From: Nitrobacteraceae bacterium AZCC 2146 | GTDB lineage: Bacteria; Pseudomonadota; Alphaproteobacteria; Rhizobiales; Xanthobacteraceae | NCBI GenBank assembly: GCA_036924855.1 | Contig: JBAGRP010000001.1 | Coordinates: forward strand, 3,224,001-3,288,000 | Direction: 5' to 3' | DNA length: 64,000 nucleotides | Part shown: positions 16,277-25,425 of the stretch, piece after piece | Layout of the letters: each line of letters opens with the position of its first letter | How positions within the stretch are numbered: position 1 is the stretch's first letter | Notes under the pieces: generated by a model | Databases searched by the model: none | What the model was told of the DNA's origin: nothing | The model's input: only the letters and a program-made list of their open reading frames with translations | Made by a program: the position numbers and the translations under genes

Positions 16277-17443
16277 TCACTTCACATCCGTCCGCAAGAT
16301 CGCCAGCGCGAGCGCCGTGGCGCGGGGAACAATGCTGTCGAGATCGAGCCATTCCATGGAGGTGTGGACGTTGCCGCCGACCGGGCCGAGGCCGCAGAGG
16401 GTCGGCGTGCCGACGCTGGCGGTGAAACCGGAATCGGCGCAGCCACCGGCGAATTCGCCGTCGAGCCTGGGCAGGCCGGCATCCTTCGCCGCTGCGCGAT
16501 AGGCGTCGAACATGATCTTCGACGATTCGCTCTGCACCAACGGCAGGAATTCGCCGTTGATGTGCAGTTTTGCCGTTGTACCCGGCACGGTGGAGGTGGC
16601 GATGATGCTCTCGATCGCCGCCATGGTGGTGGCGCGGTCGGCCGGGTTGATGTAGCGCAGGTCGATCTGGCCCTCGGCGTGCGGCGCCGTGGTGTTGACC
16701 GACTGGCCGCCGGCGACCAGGCCTACATTCAGCGTGATGCCCTTCACCATGTCGGTGAGCGCATGGATCTGCACGATCTTGTGGGCGAGTTCGCCGATCG
16801 CGCTGATGCCATCGCCAAAATTATTGCCGGAATGCGCGGCCTTGCCGGCAATCTCGAAGCGCATGAACACGCCGCCCTTGCGGCTGGTGGTGATGTTGCC
16901 GCTGGGACGGCCGGGCTCTGAATTATATACCGCGCGGGCAGCGCGGCCTTCGCGTTCGATCATCGGGCGCGACGACGGCGAGCCGATCTCCTCGTCGGCG
17001 GTGATCAGCACCTTGATCGGGCATGGCGCGCTGCCGAATTTGTGGAAGCCCGCAGCGACGAAGGCGTTGATGACCAGACCGGCCTTCATGTCGGCAACCC
17101 CCGGCCCATGGGCGCGGGTGCCTTCAATGGTGAACGGCCGGCGCGCCACCTCGCCCTTCGGGAACACCGTGTCGCGATGGCCCATCAGCAGGATCGGCTT
17201 TTCGTTGCTGCCCGGCTTCGTCACCAACGCGTGGACGGCGTCGCCGAATACATCATGCGGCTCGCGCCACGCCTCGATGCCGTGCGCGGCAAAATGCTGC
17301 TCGAACCGCGCGCCCACCGCATCGACGCCCGGCTTGTCGTAGGAGCCGGAATCAATATTCACGACGTCGCGCAACAGATCGATCATCGGCTGCTTTTGCG
17401 ACGCGATCCATTCGGTGATCTGCGCTTCGGTGGTCGGCATCAT
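16277..17443 (-). CDS. M20-family metallohydrolase, carboxypeptidase G2-like
   Basis: 388 residues. Metal-ligand motifs are LLMGHRDTVFPKG, then GPGVADMKAGL, ITADEEIGSPSS (catalytic glutamate region), NSEPGRPSG, and the late histidine in GGNVHTSMEWLD. A dimerisation-domain stretch AHSGNNFGDGISAI lies in the middle. The overall layout resembles glutamate carboxypeptidase (CPG2), which cleaves C-terminal glutamate or other N-acyl amino acids. No signal peptide is visible, so it acts in the cytoplasm on something imported by the peptide-type ABC transporter of the same operon. A start one residue later is also possible. Confidence 0.9.
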   Translation of the reverse strand: MMPTTEAQITEWIASQKQPMIDLLRDVVNIDSGSYDKPGVDAVGARFEQHFAAHGIEAWREPHDVFGDAVHALVTKPGSNEKPILLMGHRDTVFPKGEVARRPFTIEGTRAHGPGVADMKAGLVINAFVAAGFHKFGSAPCPIKVLITADEEIGSPSSRPMIEREGRAARAVYNSEPGRPSGNITTSRKGGVFMRFEIAGKAAHSGNNFGDGISAIGELAHKIVQIHALTDMVKGITLNVGLVAGGQSVNTTAPHAEGQIDLRYINPADRATTMAAIESIIATSTVPGTTAKLHINGEFLPLVQSESSKIMFDAYRAAAKDAGLPRLDGEFAGGCADSGFTASVGTPTLCGLGPVGGNVHTSMEWLDLDSIVPRATALALAILRTDVK

Positions 17444-17479
17444 GGTATCCTTGAATTGACGTGTATGGCGGAACGGCGT

Positions 17480-17505
17480 GCATCCTCCGCCGAGACGGAG
17501 GATGC
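17480..17505. repeat. Intercistronic hairpin between GMC and M20 genes
   Basis: Perfect 10-bp arms GCATCCTCCG (17480-17489) and CGGAGGATGC (17496-17505) enclose a six-base loop, in the 69-bp gap between the GMC oxidoreductase stop and the M20 start. No T-run follows on the minus strand, so an RNA-processing or stability element is more likely than a terminator. Confidence 0.65.
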
Positions 17506-17512
17506 GTCCGGA

Positions 17513-19096
17513 TCATGTCGCCATTGCGGGCATGGTCTTCGACGCTGCCGTCTTCTGCTTCATCATCGCGGCGATATATTCGCCGATCACCACCGTGGTG
17601 AGATGGGTGTTGGCGCGGCAATCCGACGGCATGATCGAAGCGTCAGCGACGCGGAGAGCGGCGATGCCCTTCACGGTGCCATCCGGATTGACGACGCCAT
17701 CGGCGTCGTTGAAGCCGCTCATGCGGCAGCTTCCCGCGGCGTGCTGGATGTCGCCGGTGTCGCGGCGCAGCAGCGCTTCGAGTTCGCCGATCGGCAGCGC
17801 CGCGGCCTGCGGCAGTGTCAGATCGGTATCGGTGAGCCGGATCCAGTCGGCGATATCAGCCAGTGCCGGCTTTGTGGTCAGCACGGCGAGGCGCTTCACC
17901 GCATCGACCATGCGCAGCATGTCCCTGTCATCGGCGAGCATATTCTCCTCGACGATCGGATCGATCGACGGGTCAATCGAGGCGAGCTTCAGTGTTCCGC
18001 GCGAATAGGCGTTGAACAGGCCGGCGCCGATGGCGCCGGGGACGCCGACGCCGCGATGGTTGAAACCGATCAGGATCATGTCGCGCTTGCCGCCATTGGC
18101 GAGGCCGGACGAATAGGTCACGCAGCAATTGGTGTGACGCGTGTCCGGATCGGTCGGGCGAAGCTCTTCGCGCAGCTGGATGGTGGCGCGGAACAGCGGG
18201 TGATCGAAGAAATGCTTGCCGACCGGCAGGTCGCGTTGCACCGCGATGCCCATCGCCTTCAATTCTTCCGCCGGTCCGATGCCGGACCGCAGCAGAATCG
18301 CCGGGCTGTGAATCGCCCCCGCGCACAGCACGATCTCGCGCGCGCTGATCTCAGAGGTGCCCTGGCCCTCGATGTGAACGCGGACGCCAGTGGCCTGGCC
18401 ATCCTTGATGACGAGGCGATCGACCAGCGCGTGACCGCGGATTTCCAGATTGGCGCGGCCGCGTGCCGGCTCGAGGTAACCTTCGTTGGTGGTGATGCGT
18501 CGGCTGTCGCGGCTGTTGATCGGATAGCAGGCCGCACCCTCGCCGTCCGACCCGTTGACGTCGGCGCACCACGGATAGCCCGATGCCAGCGCGGCATCGC
18601 GCAACCCGCGATCCACCGGCCCCCACTTCTCCGGCGGCGCGCGATAGACCGGCAGCGGCCCGCCGCGGCCATGCCCTGCTGCGTCGCCGAATTCAAAATC
18701 ATCCTCGATGACGGAGAACAGCGGCATCACCTCTTTCGCCGACCAGCCGGTGCAGCCATTGGCGGCCCATTCGTCGAACGCGTCGGCGACGCCGCGGATC
18801 GCGATCTGGCCGTTCATCATCGAGCTGCCGCCGAGACCCTTGCCGCGCCAGTAGAAGCGCTGGTCCTGTCCCGCCACCCGGCGCGTCAGGAGATTCGGCC
18901 ACTGCCATTTCTCCTGATATTCGCGCTTGTGGATGATCGGGATCGGATTCGGCGTCTTGACCTCCCAGGGCGCCTCGTCGGCGCGCCAGTCCAGCCCGGC
19001 TTCGAGCAGCAGCACGCGCTTGCCGGGATCCTCGGAAAGTCTCGCGGCAACTGCGGCGCCGGCAGAGCCGCCGCCGACTACAATGACATCGTACAT
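17513..19096 (-). CDS. GMC-family FAD oxidoreductase
   Basis: 527 residues. The N-terminal dinucleotide fold starts MYDVIVVGGGSAGAAVAARL. GMC signatures are GKGLGGSSMMNGQIAIRG near residue 85 and CAGAIHSPAILLRSGIGPAE near residue 260. The C-terminal active site has HAAGSCRMS with the catalytic histidine, then RVADASIMPSDCRANTHLTT, where the family's usual NTNAP is replaced by NTHLT. Family members oxidise alcohols to aldehydes or ketones. It is sandwiched between the solute-binding protein (4 bp away) and the M20 hydrolase, so it presumably acts on the imported compound or a fragment of it. Confidence 0.92.
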   Translation of the reverse strand: MYDVIVVGGGSAGAAVAARLSEDPGKRVLLLEAGLDWRADEAPWEVKTPNPIPIIHKREYQEKWQWPNLLTRRVAGQDQRFYWRGKGLGGSSMMNGQIAIRGVADAFDEWAANGCTGWSAKEVMPLFSVIEDDFEFGDAAGHGRGGPLPVYRAPPEKWGPVDRGLRDAALASGYPWCADVNGSDGEGAACYPINSRDSRRITTNEGYLEPARGRANLEIRGHALVDRLVIKDGQATGVRVHIEGQGTSEISAREIVLCAGAIHSPAILLRSGIGPAEELKAMGIAVQRDLPVGKHFFDHPLFRATIQLREELRPTDPDTRHTNCCVTYSSGLANGGKRDMILIGFNHRGVGVPGAIGAGLFNAYSRGTLKLASIDPSIDPIVEENMLADDRDMLRMVDAVKRLAVLTTKPALADIADWIRLTDTDLTLPQAAALPIGELEALLRRDTGDIQHAAGSCRMSGFNDADGVVNPDGTVKGIAALRVADASIMPSDCRANTHLTTVVIGEYIAAMMKQKTAASKTMPAMAT

Positions 19097-19100
19097 GTTG

Positions 19101-20663
19101 TTACTTCTCGATATTCCAGAAAATCGGGATCGCGGACGGAATCAGGCCGCGCAGGTTGGCGCGATACGCGGCGGGCTGGGCGAACTGGCCCCATGGAATC
19201 GCCGGCGCCTGATCGTACATGATGGTCTGGATGTCGGCAGCGATCTTCTTGCGATCGGCTTCGGCGGGAGCCTTGGCGAAGGCCTCCATCAAAGGGGTGA
19301 TGCGCTGGTCGCACTGCCAGCCGGAGAAGTCGACGCAGTTGAACGCCACCATGACATTGGTCAGTGGCGAGGCCAGATCGTAGCCGCCGGCGTGGACGCC
19401 ATAGACGCTCCAGCCGTCCTTCTTGGTGCGGCGCGCCAGCACCGTGGCCCAGTCCATCACCTGCAGATCGACGTTGAAGCCGGCAAGCTTCAGCTTCTCG
19501 GCCAGAACCTGCGCCGAGATGCGCGGCGCTTCGAGATCGCTGGCCTGCATGACGATGACCGGCTCGCCGGCATATTTCGTAGCCTTCAGCGCCGCCTTGG
19601 CCGCTTCGACCGACGGATTGGCCGCGGCTTCGGTACCGGCCTTGCTGTCATAGGTGGTGCCGCAGGTGAAGAAGGTCGCGCAGGGCTGTGCGTATTTGGC
19701 GTCGAGACCAAGCCCGTCCATCACTTCGCGCTGATCGACCAGCTTCCACAACACGCGGCGGATCGCCGGATCGTCGAACGGCTTCGCCGCGGCGTTGAGG
19801 CGATAGGCGCCGGCGAACATGTTGCCGCCGGTGAAGTTCACCACCTTGACCTTGGCGTTCTTCTCCAGCACCGGCAGCAGATCGAACGGCGCATATTGCA
19901 TGAAGTCGACTTCGCCGGTCTGCAACGCAGAGGCCGCGGTGGAGCCGTCGGGAATCACACGGATTTCCAGCGTGTCGACATTGACGCGCTTGCCGCCGGC
20001 GAGGAAGTCTGCGGGCTCGGCGCGCGGCACGTAATCAGCGAACTTCTTCAGGATCATGCGATCGCCGGTGCGGTGATCGGCCTTGCTGTAGACGAACGGG
20101 CCGGAACCGATGATGTCGGTGATGCGCTGGTCGCCGGGTGTCTTGGCGACACGCTCGGGCATCATGAAGGCGACCGGGCTGACCGGATTGCCGAGCGCAT
20201 CGATCACCAGACCGGACGGCTCCTTCAGCGTCAGCACGAAAGTCTTGGCATCGCTCGGCTCAAGCGAGGCGGTGATGGCGAAGATGCGTCGGCCAAGCGC
20301 GCTGCGCGTTCCCCAGCGGCGCAGCGAGGCGACGCAATCGGCTGCTGTCACCGGCTGGCCGTCATGCCACTTCAGGCCATCGCGCAGCGTGAAGGTGTAG
20401 GTCAGGCCGTCCGGCGAGACCTTGTAGTCCTGCACCATCTGCGGCTTGATATCGCCCTTGGAATCCTTCGCGAACAGCGTGTCGAACACCATGTAGCCGA
20501 AGGTTCGCGAGATATAGGCCGTGGAAAAATGCGGATCGAGCGTGACGATTTCCGCTTCAAGCACCGCGACCAGATTACCGGCGGCATGGGCCGGCGTGAG
20601 CGCGGGAGCCGCGACCAGCGCGAGCGAAAACAGCGCGGGAATGAAAGCCTTCAATTTGGACAT
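19101..20663 (-). CDS. ABC transporter substrate-binding protein, family 5 (peptide/nickel type)
   Basis: 520 residues (SBP_bac_5). It starts MSKLKAFIPALFSLALVAAP with a signal peptide ending near AHAA. The mature N-terminus NLVAVLEAEIVTLDPHFSTA and the later YTFTLRDGLKWHDGQPVTA block are diagnostic. AAGG precedes the ATG. It is encoded downstream of the matching permease and ATPase genes, so it completes the importer. Ligands of this family include peptides, opines and glycosides. Confidence 0.92.
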   Translation of the reverse strand: MSKLKAFIPALFSLALVAAPALTPAHAAGNLVAVLEAEIVTLDPHFSTAYISRTFGYMVFDTLFAKDSKGDIKPQMVQDYKVSPDGLTYTFTLRDGLKWHDGQPVTAADCVASLRRWGTRSALGRRIFAITASLEPSDAKTFVLTLKEPSGLVIDALGNPVSPVAFMMPERVAKTPGDQRITDIIGSGPFVYSKADHRTGDRMILKKFADYVPRAEPADFLAGGKRVNVDTLEIRVIPDGSTAASALQTGEVDFMQYAPFDLLPVLEKNAKVKVVNFTGGNMFAGAYRLNAAAKPFDDPAIRRVLWKLVDQREVMDGLGLDAKYAQPCATFFTCGTTYDSKAGTEAAANPSVEAAKAALKATKYAGEPVIVMQASDLEAPRISAQVLAEKLKLAGFNVDLQVMDWATVLARRTKKDGWSVYGVHAGGYDLASPLTNVMVAFNCVDFSGWQCDQRITPLMEAFAKAPAEADRKKIAADIQTIMYDQAPAIPWGQFAQPAAYRANLRGLIPSAIPIFWNIEK

Positions 20664-20794
20664 GGGTGCCTTTTCAGATTCGTGAGAAATAAATAATTGT
20701 CGGAGCTGGCGGAACGTGATGGATGCACGGCAAAAGCAGACGCTTTCTCTGGTGATTTTGTCTAGCAATCCCCGTGCCGTATGCGTTGAACAAG

Positions 20795-21841
20795 TCATGT
20801 TGCAGCGACTGCCTGTCGTGCGTTTGCCGATGAGGCCAGCGTCATCGCCGCCGCATCCACCTGCCGATGGCTGTCGTGAAGATGGCAGGCGGCCATATGC
20901 GTCCCCGTTGTCGGCTTCAGCTCGGGCTCCTCATTGCGACAGCGGTCGAACACCATCGGGCAACGGGTGTGGAAGCGGCAGCCCTTTGGTGGATTGCTCG
21001 GACTCGGCACATCGCCCTTCAGGATGATGCGATCGCGGACGCGGCCGGGATCGGGCACCGGCACGGCCGATAACAGCGCAATCGTATAGGGATGTTTCGG
21101 ATTGGCGAAGATTTCGCGGCGCGTGGCCATCTCGACGATCTTGCCGAGATACATCACCGCGACGCGGTGGGTCATGTGCTCGACGATGGCAAGATCGTGG
21201 CTGATGAACAGCAGTGCCAGCCCGAGCTCCTTCTGCAGATCCTGCAGCAGGTTGACGATCTGCGCCTTCACCGAGACGTCGAGTGCCGACACCGCCTCGT
21301 CGCAGATGATGAGATCCGGTTCGGCCGCGAGCGCACGCGCAATGCCGATGCGCTGGCGCTGGCCGCCGGAGAATTCGTGCGGCCAACGGTTCACCGCGTC
21401 GCGCGGCAGCCGCACCTTGTCCATCAACAGCGCGATGCGTTCGTCGATGGCAGCGCGGGTGGTGGCAAGACCGAAATTAACGATCGGCTCGGCGATGACA
21501 TCGCGCACCTTCATGCGCGGATTCAGCGACGAGAACGGATCCTGAAACACCACTTGCACACTGCGGCGCAGCGCCCGCAATTTTCCCGCGGACATGTCGT
21601 CGATGCGCTGGCCATCGAGCACCACCTGGCCCGAGGTGACCGGCAGCAACCGCAGGATCGCCTTGCCGACGGTGGATTTGCCGCAGCCGGATTCGCCGAC
21701 CAGCGACAGCGTCTCGCCACGCGCGATCGAGAACGAGAGGCCATCGACGGCGTAGACCTGGCCGGTGGTCTGGCCGAACAATCCGCCGCGAATCGGAAAA
21801 TGCTTCTTGAGGTCGTTGACCTCGAGGATCGGCTGGGTCAT
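20795..21841 (-). CDS. Dipeptide-type ABC transporter ATPase, DppF-like
   Basis: 348 residues. Walker [17 protein letters not shown]-loop [15 protein letters not shown], signature [15 protein letters not shown] and Walker [15 protein letters not shown] are all intact. A C-terminal OppF/DppF extension has [21 protein letters not shown], the family's cysteine-bearing tail. The ATG overlaps the stop of the DppD-like gene by four bases. Confidence 0.93.
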   Translation of the reverse strand: MTQPILEVNDLKKHFPIRGGLFGQTTGQVYAVDGLSFSIARGETLSLVGESGCGKSTVGKAILRLLPVTSGQVVLDGQRIDDMSAGKLRALRRSVQVVFQDPFSSLNPRMKVRDVIAEPIVNFGLATTRAAIDERIALLMDKVRLPRDAVNRWPHEFSGGQRQRIGIARALAAEPDLIICDEAVSALDVSVKAQIVNLLQDLQKELGLALLFISHDLAIVEHMTHRVAVMYLGKIVEMATRREIFANPKHPYTIALLSAVPVPDPGRVRDRIILKGDVPSPSNPPKGCRFHTRCPMVFDRCRNEEPELKPTTGTHMAACHLHDSHRQVDAAAMTLASSANARQAVAAT

Positions 21842-22848
21842 GCGGCCACCGCGGTCTTGGCGGAGTAGTGACAGGCCACGATGTGGTTGGGAGCCTTGGC
21901 CTCCAGCGCCGGCGCCACCGCGCGACAAAGGTCGGTCACGATCGGACAACGGCCGGCGAAGACACAGCCCTGAATGCGATTTTTCAGGCTTGGCACCAGC
22001 CCGGGAATTTCTGTCAGCCGCGTCGCTTCGCCATCGAGCGACGAGCCCAATTTCGGCACCGCGCCGAGCAATCCTTGCGTATAGGGATGGCGCGGCTCGC
22101 GAAACAGATCGGCGACCTTGGCTTCCTCGACCTTGCGGCCGGCATACATCACCATCACCCGTTCGGCGACTTCGGCGACGACGCCGAGGTCGTGGGTAAT
22201 CAGCACGATGGCGGCGCCGACGCGGGTCTTGAGGTCGCGCATCAGATCGAGGATCTGAGCCTGAATGGTGACGTCGAGCGCGGTGGTCGGCTCGTCGGCG
22301 ATCAGCAGTTTCGGATTGCAGGCCAATGCGATGGCGATCATCACCCGCTGCCGCATGCCCCCGGACAGTTGATGCGGATACTCGCGGATGCGGCGCGCCG
22401 GCTCGGCAATCCCCACCAGCGTCAGCATCTCGATGGCGCGCTGTTCCGCAGCCTTCTTGTCGAGCCCTTCGTGCAGCCGGACCGTCTCACCGATCTGGCG
22501 GCCGATGGTCAGCACGGGATTCAGCGACGTCATCGGCTCCTGGAAGATCATCGAGATTTCATTGCCGCGGATCGCGCGCATCTCCGGGTCGGACAGCGCC
22601 AGGAGATCGCGGCCCTCGAACTTGATCGAGCCCTTGATGCGGCCGGGCGGATCGGGGATGAGGCGCAGCAGCGACATGGCGGTGACCGACTTGCCGCAAC
22701 CGGATTCGCCGACCACCGCCAGCGTCTCGCCGGCAGCCACCGAAAACGACACGCCATCGACGGCGCGGTTGATGCCGTCCGGTGTGCGGAAATGGGTCTG
22801 CAGGTTCTCGACTTCGAGCAGCATCGGTGCGTTGTTCGGCATCGTCAT
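21838..22848 (-). CDS. Dipeptide-type ABC transporter ATPase, DppD-like
   Basis: 336 residues. Walker [17 protein letters not shown]-loop [15 protein letters not shown], signature [15 protein letters not shown] and Walker [14 protein letters not shown] are intact, and a C-terminal [17 protein letters not shown] tail is typical of the oligopeptide ATPases. It pairs with the DppF-like protein as a heterodimer. Four-base overlaps link it to both neighbours. The protein may begin at either of two ATG codons two residues apart. Confidence 0.93.
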   Translation of the reverse strand: MTMPNNAPMLLEVENLQTHFRTPDGINRAVDGVSFSVAAGETLAVVGESGCGKSVTAMSLLRLIPDPPGRIKGSIKFEGRDLLALSDPEMRAIRGNEISMIFQEPMTSLNPVLTIGRQIGETVRLHEGLDKKAAEQRAIEMLTLVGIAEPARRIREYPHQLSGGMRQRVMIAIALACNPKLLIADEPTTALDVTIQAQILDLMRDLKTRVGAAIVLITHDLGVVAEVAERVMVMYAGRKVEEAKVADLFREPRHPYTQGLLGAVPKLGSSLDGEATRLTEIPGLVPSLKNRIQGCVFAGRCPIVTDLCRAVAPALEAKAPNHIVACHYSAKTAVAA

Positions 22849-23759
22849 ACGCTCTTCGCCATGCGGGGGTCGAGCATGTCGCGCAGCCCGTCACCCAGCA
22901 GATTGACGGCCAGCACGGTCAGCGACAGGAACACCGCCGGAAACAGCACGATGTAGAACTTGACCTGCCACAGCGCGCGGCCCTCGGCCATGATATTGCC
23001 CCAGGACGGCGTCGCCGGCGGGATGCCGGCGCCGATGAAGGAGAGGATCGCCTCGGTGATCATGGCGCTGGCGCAGATGTAGCTGGCCTGCACGATCAGC
23101 GGCGCCAGCGTATTCGGCAGGATGTGCTTGAGAATGATGCTCGGCGTCCGCGTGCCGGCGGCGATGGCCGCATCGACATAAGGCTGCTCGCGCAGCGACA
23201 GCACCACGCTGCGCACCAACCGCGCCACGCGTGGAATTTCCGCGATGGTGATGGCGGCAATGACGTTGCCGATCGAACCGCGCGTCAGCGCCATCAGCGC
23301 GACGGCGAGCAGGATCGGCGGGATCGACATCACGCCGTCCATGGTCCGCATGATGACGGAATCCACGATGCGCACGAAACCCGAGATCAGCCCGATTGCG
23401 AGACCCACCACGCTGGCAAGCGTGGCCACTGCAAAACCGACGATCAGCGAGACCCGAGCGCCGTAGAGCACGCGCGAATAGATGTCGCGGCCGAGCATGT
23501 CGGTGCCGAACCAGTACAGCAACGACGGCTCGCGGGTGCGCCGGCTGGTGGCAATGGCCGTGGGATCGAGCGTCCACAAGACAGGCGCGAACACCGCGAT
23601 GAACAGCATGATCAGCAGGATCGCCGAGCCGAAGGCCAGCGTCGGATAGCGCCGGATCAGGCCGATGAAGCCGCGGCGTGGTTTGACGGCGGGCAGCACG
23701 TCCGGCAACGCCACAGCCACCGCGGTGCCCGGCGGAATTTCAAAATTGAGCGCGTTCAA
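22845..23759 (-). CDS. Dipeptide-type ABC transporter permease, DppC-like
   Basis: 304 residues with a cytoplasmic N-terminus, one early membrane segment, then the DppC-type core. [20 protein letters not shown] near residue 88 is diagnostic of the OppC/DppC family, and the EAA loop appears as [20 protein letters not shown]. It forms the channel with the DppB-like protein, with which its start overlaps by four bases. Confidence 0.93.
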   Translation of the reverse strand: MNALNFEIPPGTAVAVALPDVLPAVKPRRGFIGLIRRYPTLAFGSAILLIMLFIAVFAPVLWTLDPTAIATSRRTREPSLLYWFGTDMLGRDIYSRVLYGARVSLIVGFAVATLASVVGLAIGLISGFVRIVDSVIMRTMDGVMSIPPILLAVALMALTRGSIGNVIAAITIAEIPRVARLVRSVVLSLREQPYVDAAIAAGTRTPSIILKHILPNTLAPLIVQASYICASAMITEAILSFIGAGIPPATPSWGNIMAEGRALWQVKFYIVLFPAVFLSLTVLAVNLLGDGLRDMLDPRMAKSV

Positions 23760-24697
23760 TAGCGGATCCTCGGATCGACGAGTGTGTAGACGAGGTCGAC
23801 CGCAAGATTGACCAGTACGAAAACGAACGAGAACAGCAGCACCACGCCCTGGATCACCGGATAATCGCGCCGCAGAATCGCATCGACGGTGAGCCGGCCG
23901 AGGCCAGGAATCGCGAACACGCTTTCGGTGACCACGGCGCCGCCGATCAGCAGCGCGATGCCGAGCCCGATCACGGTGACGATGGGCACCGCGGCGTTCT
24001 TCAGCGCATGAATAAACAAGATGCCCGGCAGCGCGAGGCCCTTGGCGCGCGCGGTGCGGATGTAATCCTGCTGCAGCACTTCCAGCATGGTGGCGCGGGT
24101 GGTGCGCGCAATCAGGGCGATGTAGACGCAGCCTAGCGCAATCGCCGGCAACACCAGATTGGCAAACCAGGGCAACAGCCCGCCCGATATTGGCGTGTAG
24201 CCCTGCACCGGCAGCCAGTCGAGCCGCAGCGCGAAGACATAGGCCAGCAGATAGGCGGTGACGAACACCGGCACCGAAAAGCCGAACACGCCGAATGCCA
24301 TGATGGCGCGATCAACGAACGTGCCGGCCTTCCAGGCGGCGATGACGCCCATCGGTACGGCGATGAAGATGGCGAGAACCAGCGTGACCACCAGCAACGA
24401 CAGCGTCGGCTCCAGCCGCTCGGAGATCATGGTGCGCACCGGCATGTTGGCGAACAGCGACTGGCCAAGATCGCCGTGCAGGATCTGCACGCCCCATTCG
24501 GCAAACCGGATGATGAACGGCCGGTCAAGGCCGAGGCTCTGCCGAATCTTCTCGATTTCAGCGGTGGTCGCCTGATCGCCGGCGATCACCGCAGCAGGAT
24601 CGCCCGGCGCGAGATAGAGCAGCGAGAACACAAACAGCGCAACGATCGCCATGACGGGAATCGTCGTCAGCAGCCGCTTGAGAACATAGAGAAGCAT
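23756..24697 (-). CDS. Dipeptide-type ABC transporter permease, DppB-like
   Basis: 313 residues starting MLLYVLKRLLTTIPVMAIVA, the standard DppB/OppB opening. It has LYLAPGDPAAVIAGDQAT, then LGLDRPFIIRFAEW, and the EAA loop DYIRTARAKGLALPGILFIH. It is the first gene of the ten-kilobase minus-strand operon ending at 14214. The 161 bp upstream (24698-24858) carry no gene and presumably hold the operon promoter; I see no clear operator there. Confidence 0.93.
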   Translation of the reverse strand: MLLYVLKRLLTTIPVMAIVALFVFSLLYLAPGDPAAVIAGDQATTAEIEKIRQSLGLDRPFIIRFAEWGVQILHGDLGQSLFANMPVRTMISERLEPTLSLLVVTLVLAIFIAVPMGVIAAWKAGTFVDRAIMAFGVFGFSVPVFVTAYLLAYVFALRLDWLPVQGYTPISGGLLPWFANLVLPAIALGCVYIALIARTTRATMLEVLQQDYIRTARAKGLALPGILFIHALKNAAVPIVTVIGLGIALLIGGAVVTESVFAIPGLGRLTVDAILRRDYPVIQGVVLLFSFVFVLVNLAVDLVYTLVDPRIRY

Positions 24698-24858
24698 TAA
24701 CCCAAAATCCCTGGCGATGTCCGTCGATCCGGAGTGGATGCAAGAACTCCGGGGTCACGTCCATTGCAACGCCCGCGACGGCTTTTGCAACCGAAAGCCG
24801 TGCGCACCTGATATGCAAGGCGCGCGCCATCGGTAGCATGCAACGTCGCGAAATCGCC

Positions 24859-25425
24859 TTATGCCAGTTCGCTGCGGGCTTCGTCGAGCAACTGCCAGAC
24901 ATAAGGCGCGAACGAGCGCCAGGCATCGATGTGGAAAACTTCCGGCTCAGGGCGCGACAGCATGATCGTCGCCTTGCCGAAGATCGTGCGCGTGCACATG
25001 CCGACCGGGAATGTCTGCAACGACAGGTCGAGCGGGCAGCCGTGATTCAGGATATAGGCCGCTTGCGGGCCCGACAGCGCAAAGGCGTCGGAGCGGTGGC
25101 TGACATCGACCAGGGACTGCGAATGACCGGCCAGCGCCGCCGCGAGGCTGGCGAATAACGCGGCGGGATTTTCACCGACAGCCTGCAGCAGCCATTCGTC
25201 AGGGCCGAGCCAATAGGCGGTGCGATTCCCACTGGTTGCGAAACGACACGCCTCCATCGGCAGTGCGATGCCAAAGGCTTGTCCAGCCACGTCGATCGAC
25301 GATGGCCGGCCGCGAAATACCAGTTTTGCGGCATCGGAAAGCACAGCCAGCCTGGCTGCGGGAATCGCACGCGACGAAGCCGCGAGGCGGCCCAGCGAGT
25401 TTTTGCGGATGGCGAGATCAGGCAT
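24859..25425 (-). CDS. soxG: Sarcosine oxidase gamma subunit
   Basis: 188 residues starting MPDLAIRKNSLGRLAA. The family pattern is seen in YWLGPDEWLLQAV, LVDVSHRSDAFALSGPQAAY, LNHGCPLDLSLQTFPVGMCT and a C-terminal SFAPYVWQLLDEA. SoxG is the smallest-fold, GcvT-like subunit that assembles with the alpha subunit of the heterotetrameric enzyme. The start overlaps the end of soxA by eight bases, and it is last in the soxBDAG order. Confidence 0.92.
   Translation of the reverse strand: MPDLAIRKNSLGRLAASSRAIPAARLAVLSDAAKLVFRGRPSSIDVAGQAFGIALPMEACRFATSGNRTAYWLGPDEWLLQAVGENPAALFASLAAALAGHSQSLVDVSHRSDAFALSGPQAAYILNHGCPLDLSLQTFPVGMCTRTIFGKATIMLSRPEPEVFHIDAWRSFAPYVWQLLDEARSELA

Noticed and set aside
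14648..16921. A 757-codon open frame on the plus strand opposite the flavoprotein and M20 genes
   Set aside because: It is antisense to two well-supported enzymes, is rich in His, Arg, Gln and Asp with no family resemblance, and reflects GC-biased third positions.
17042..19222. A 726-codon open frame on the plus strand opposite the GMC and M20 genes
   Set aside because: It is an antisense artefact of the same kind; the minus-strand products carry clear catalytic motifs.
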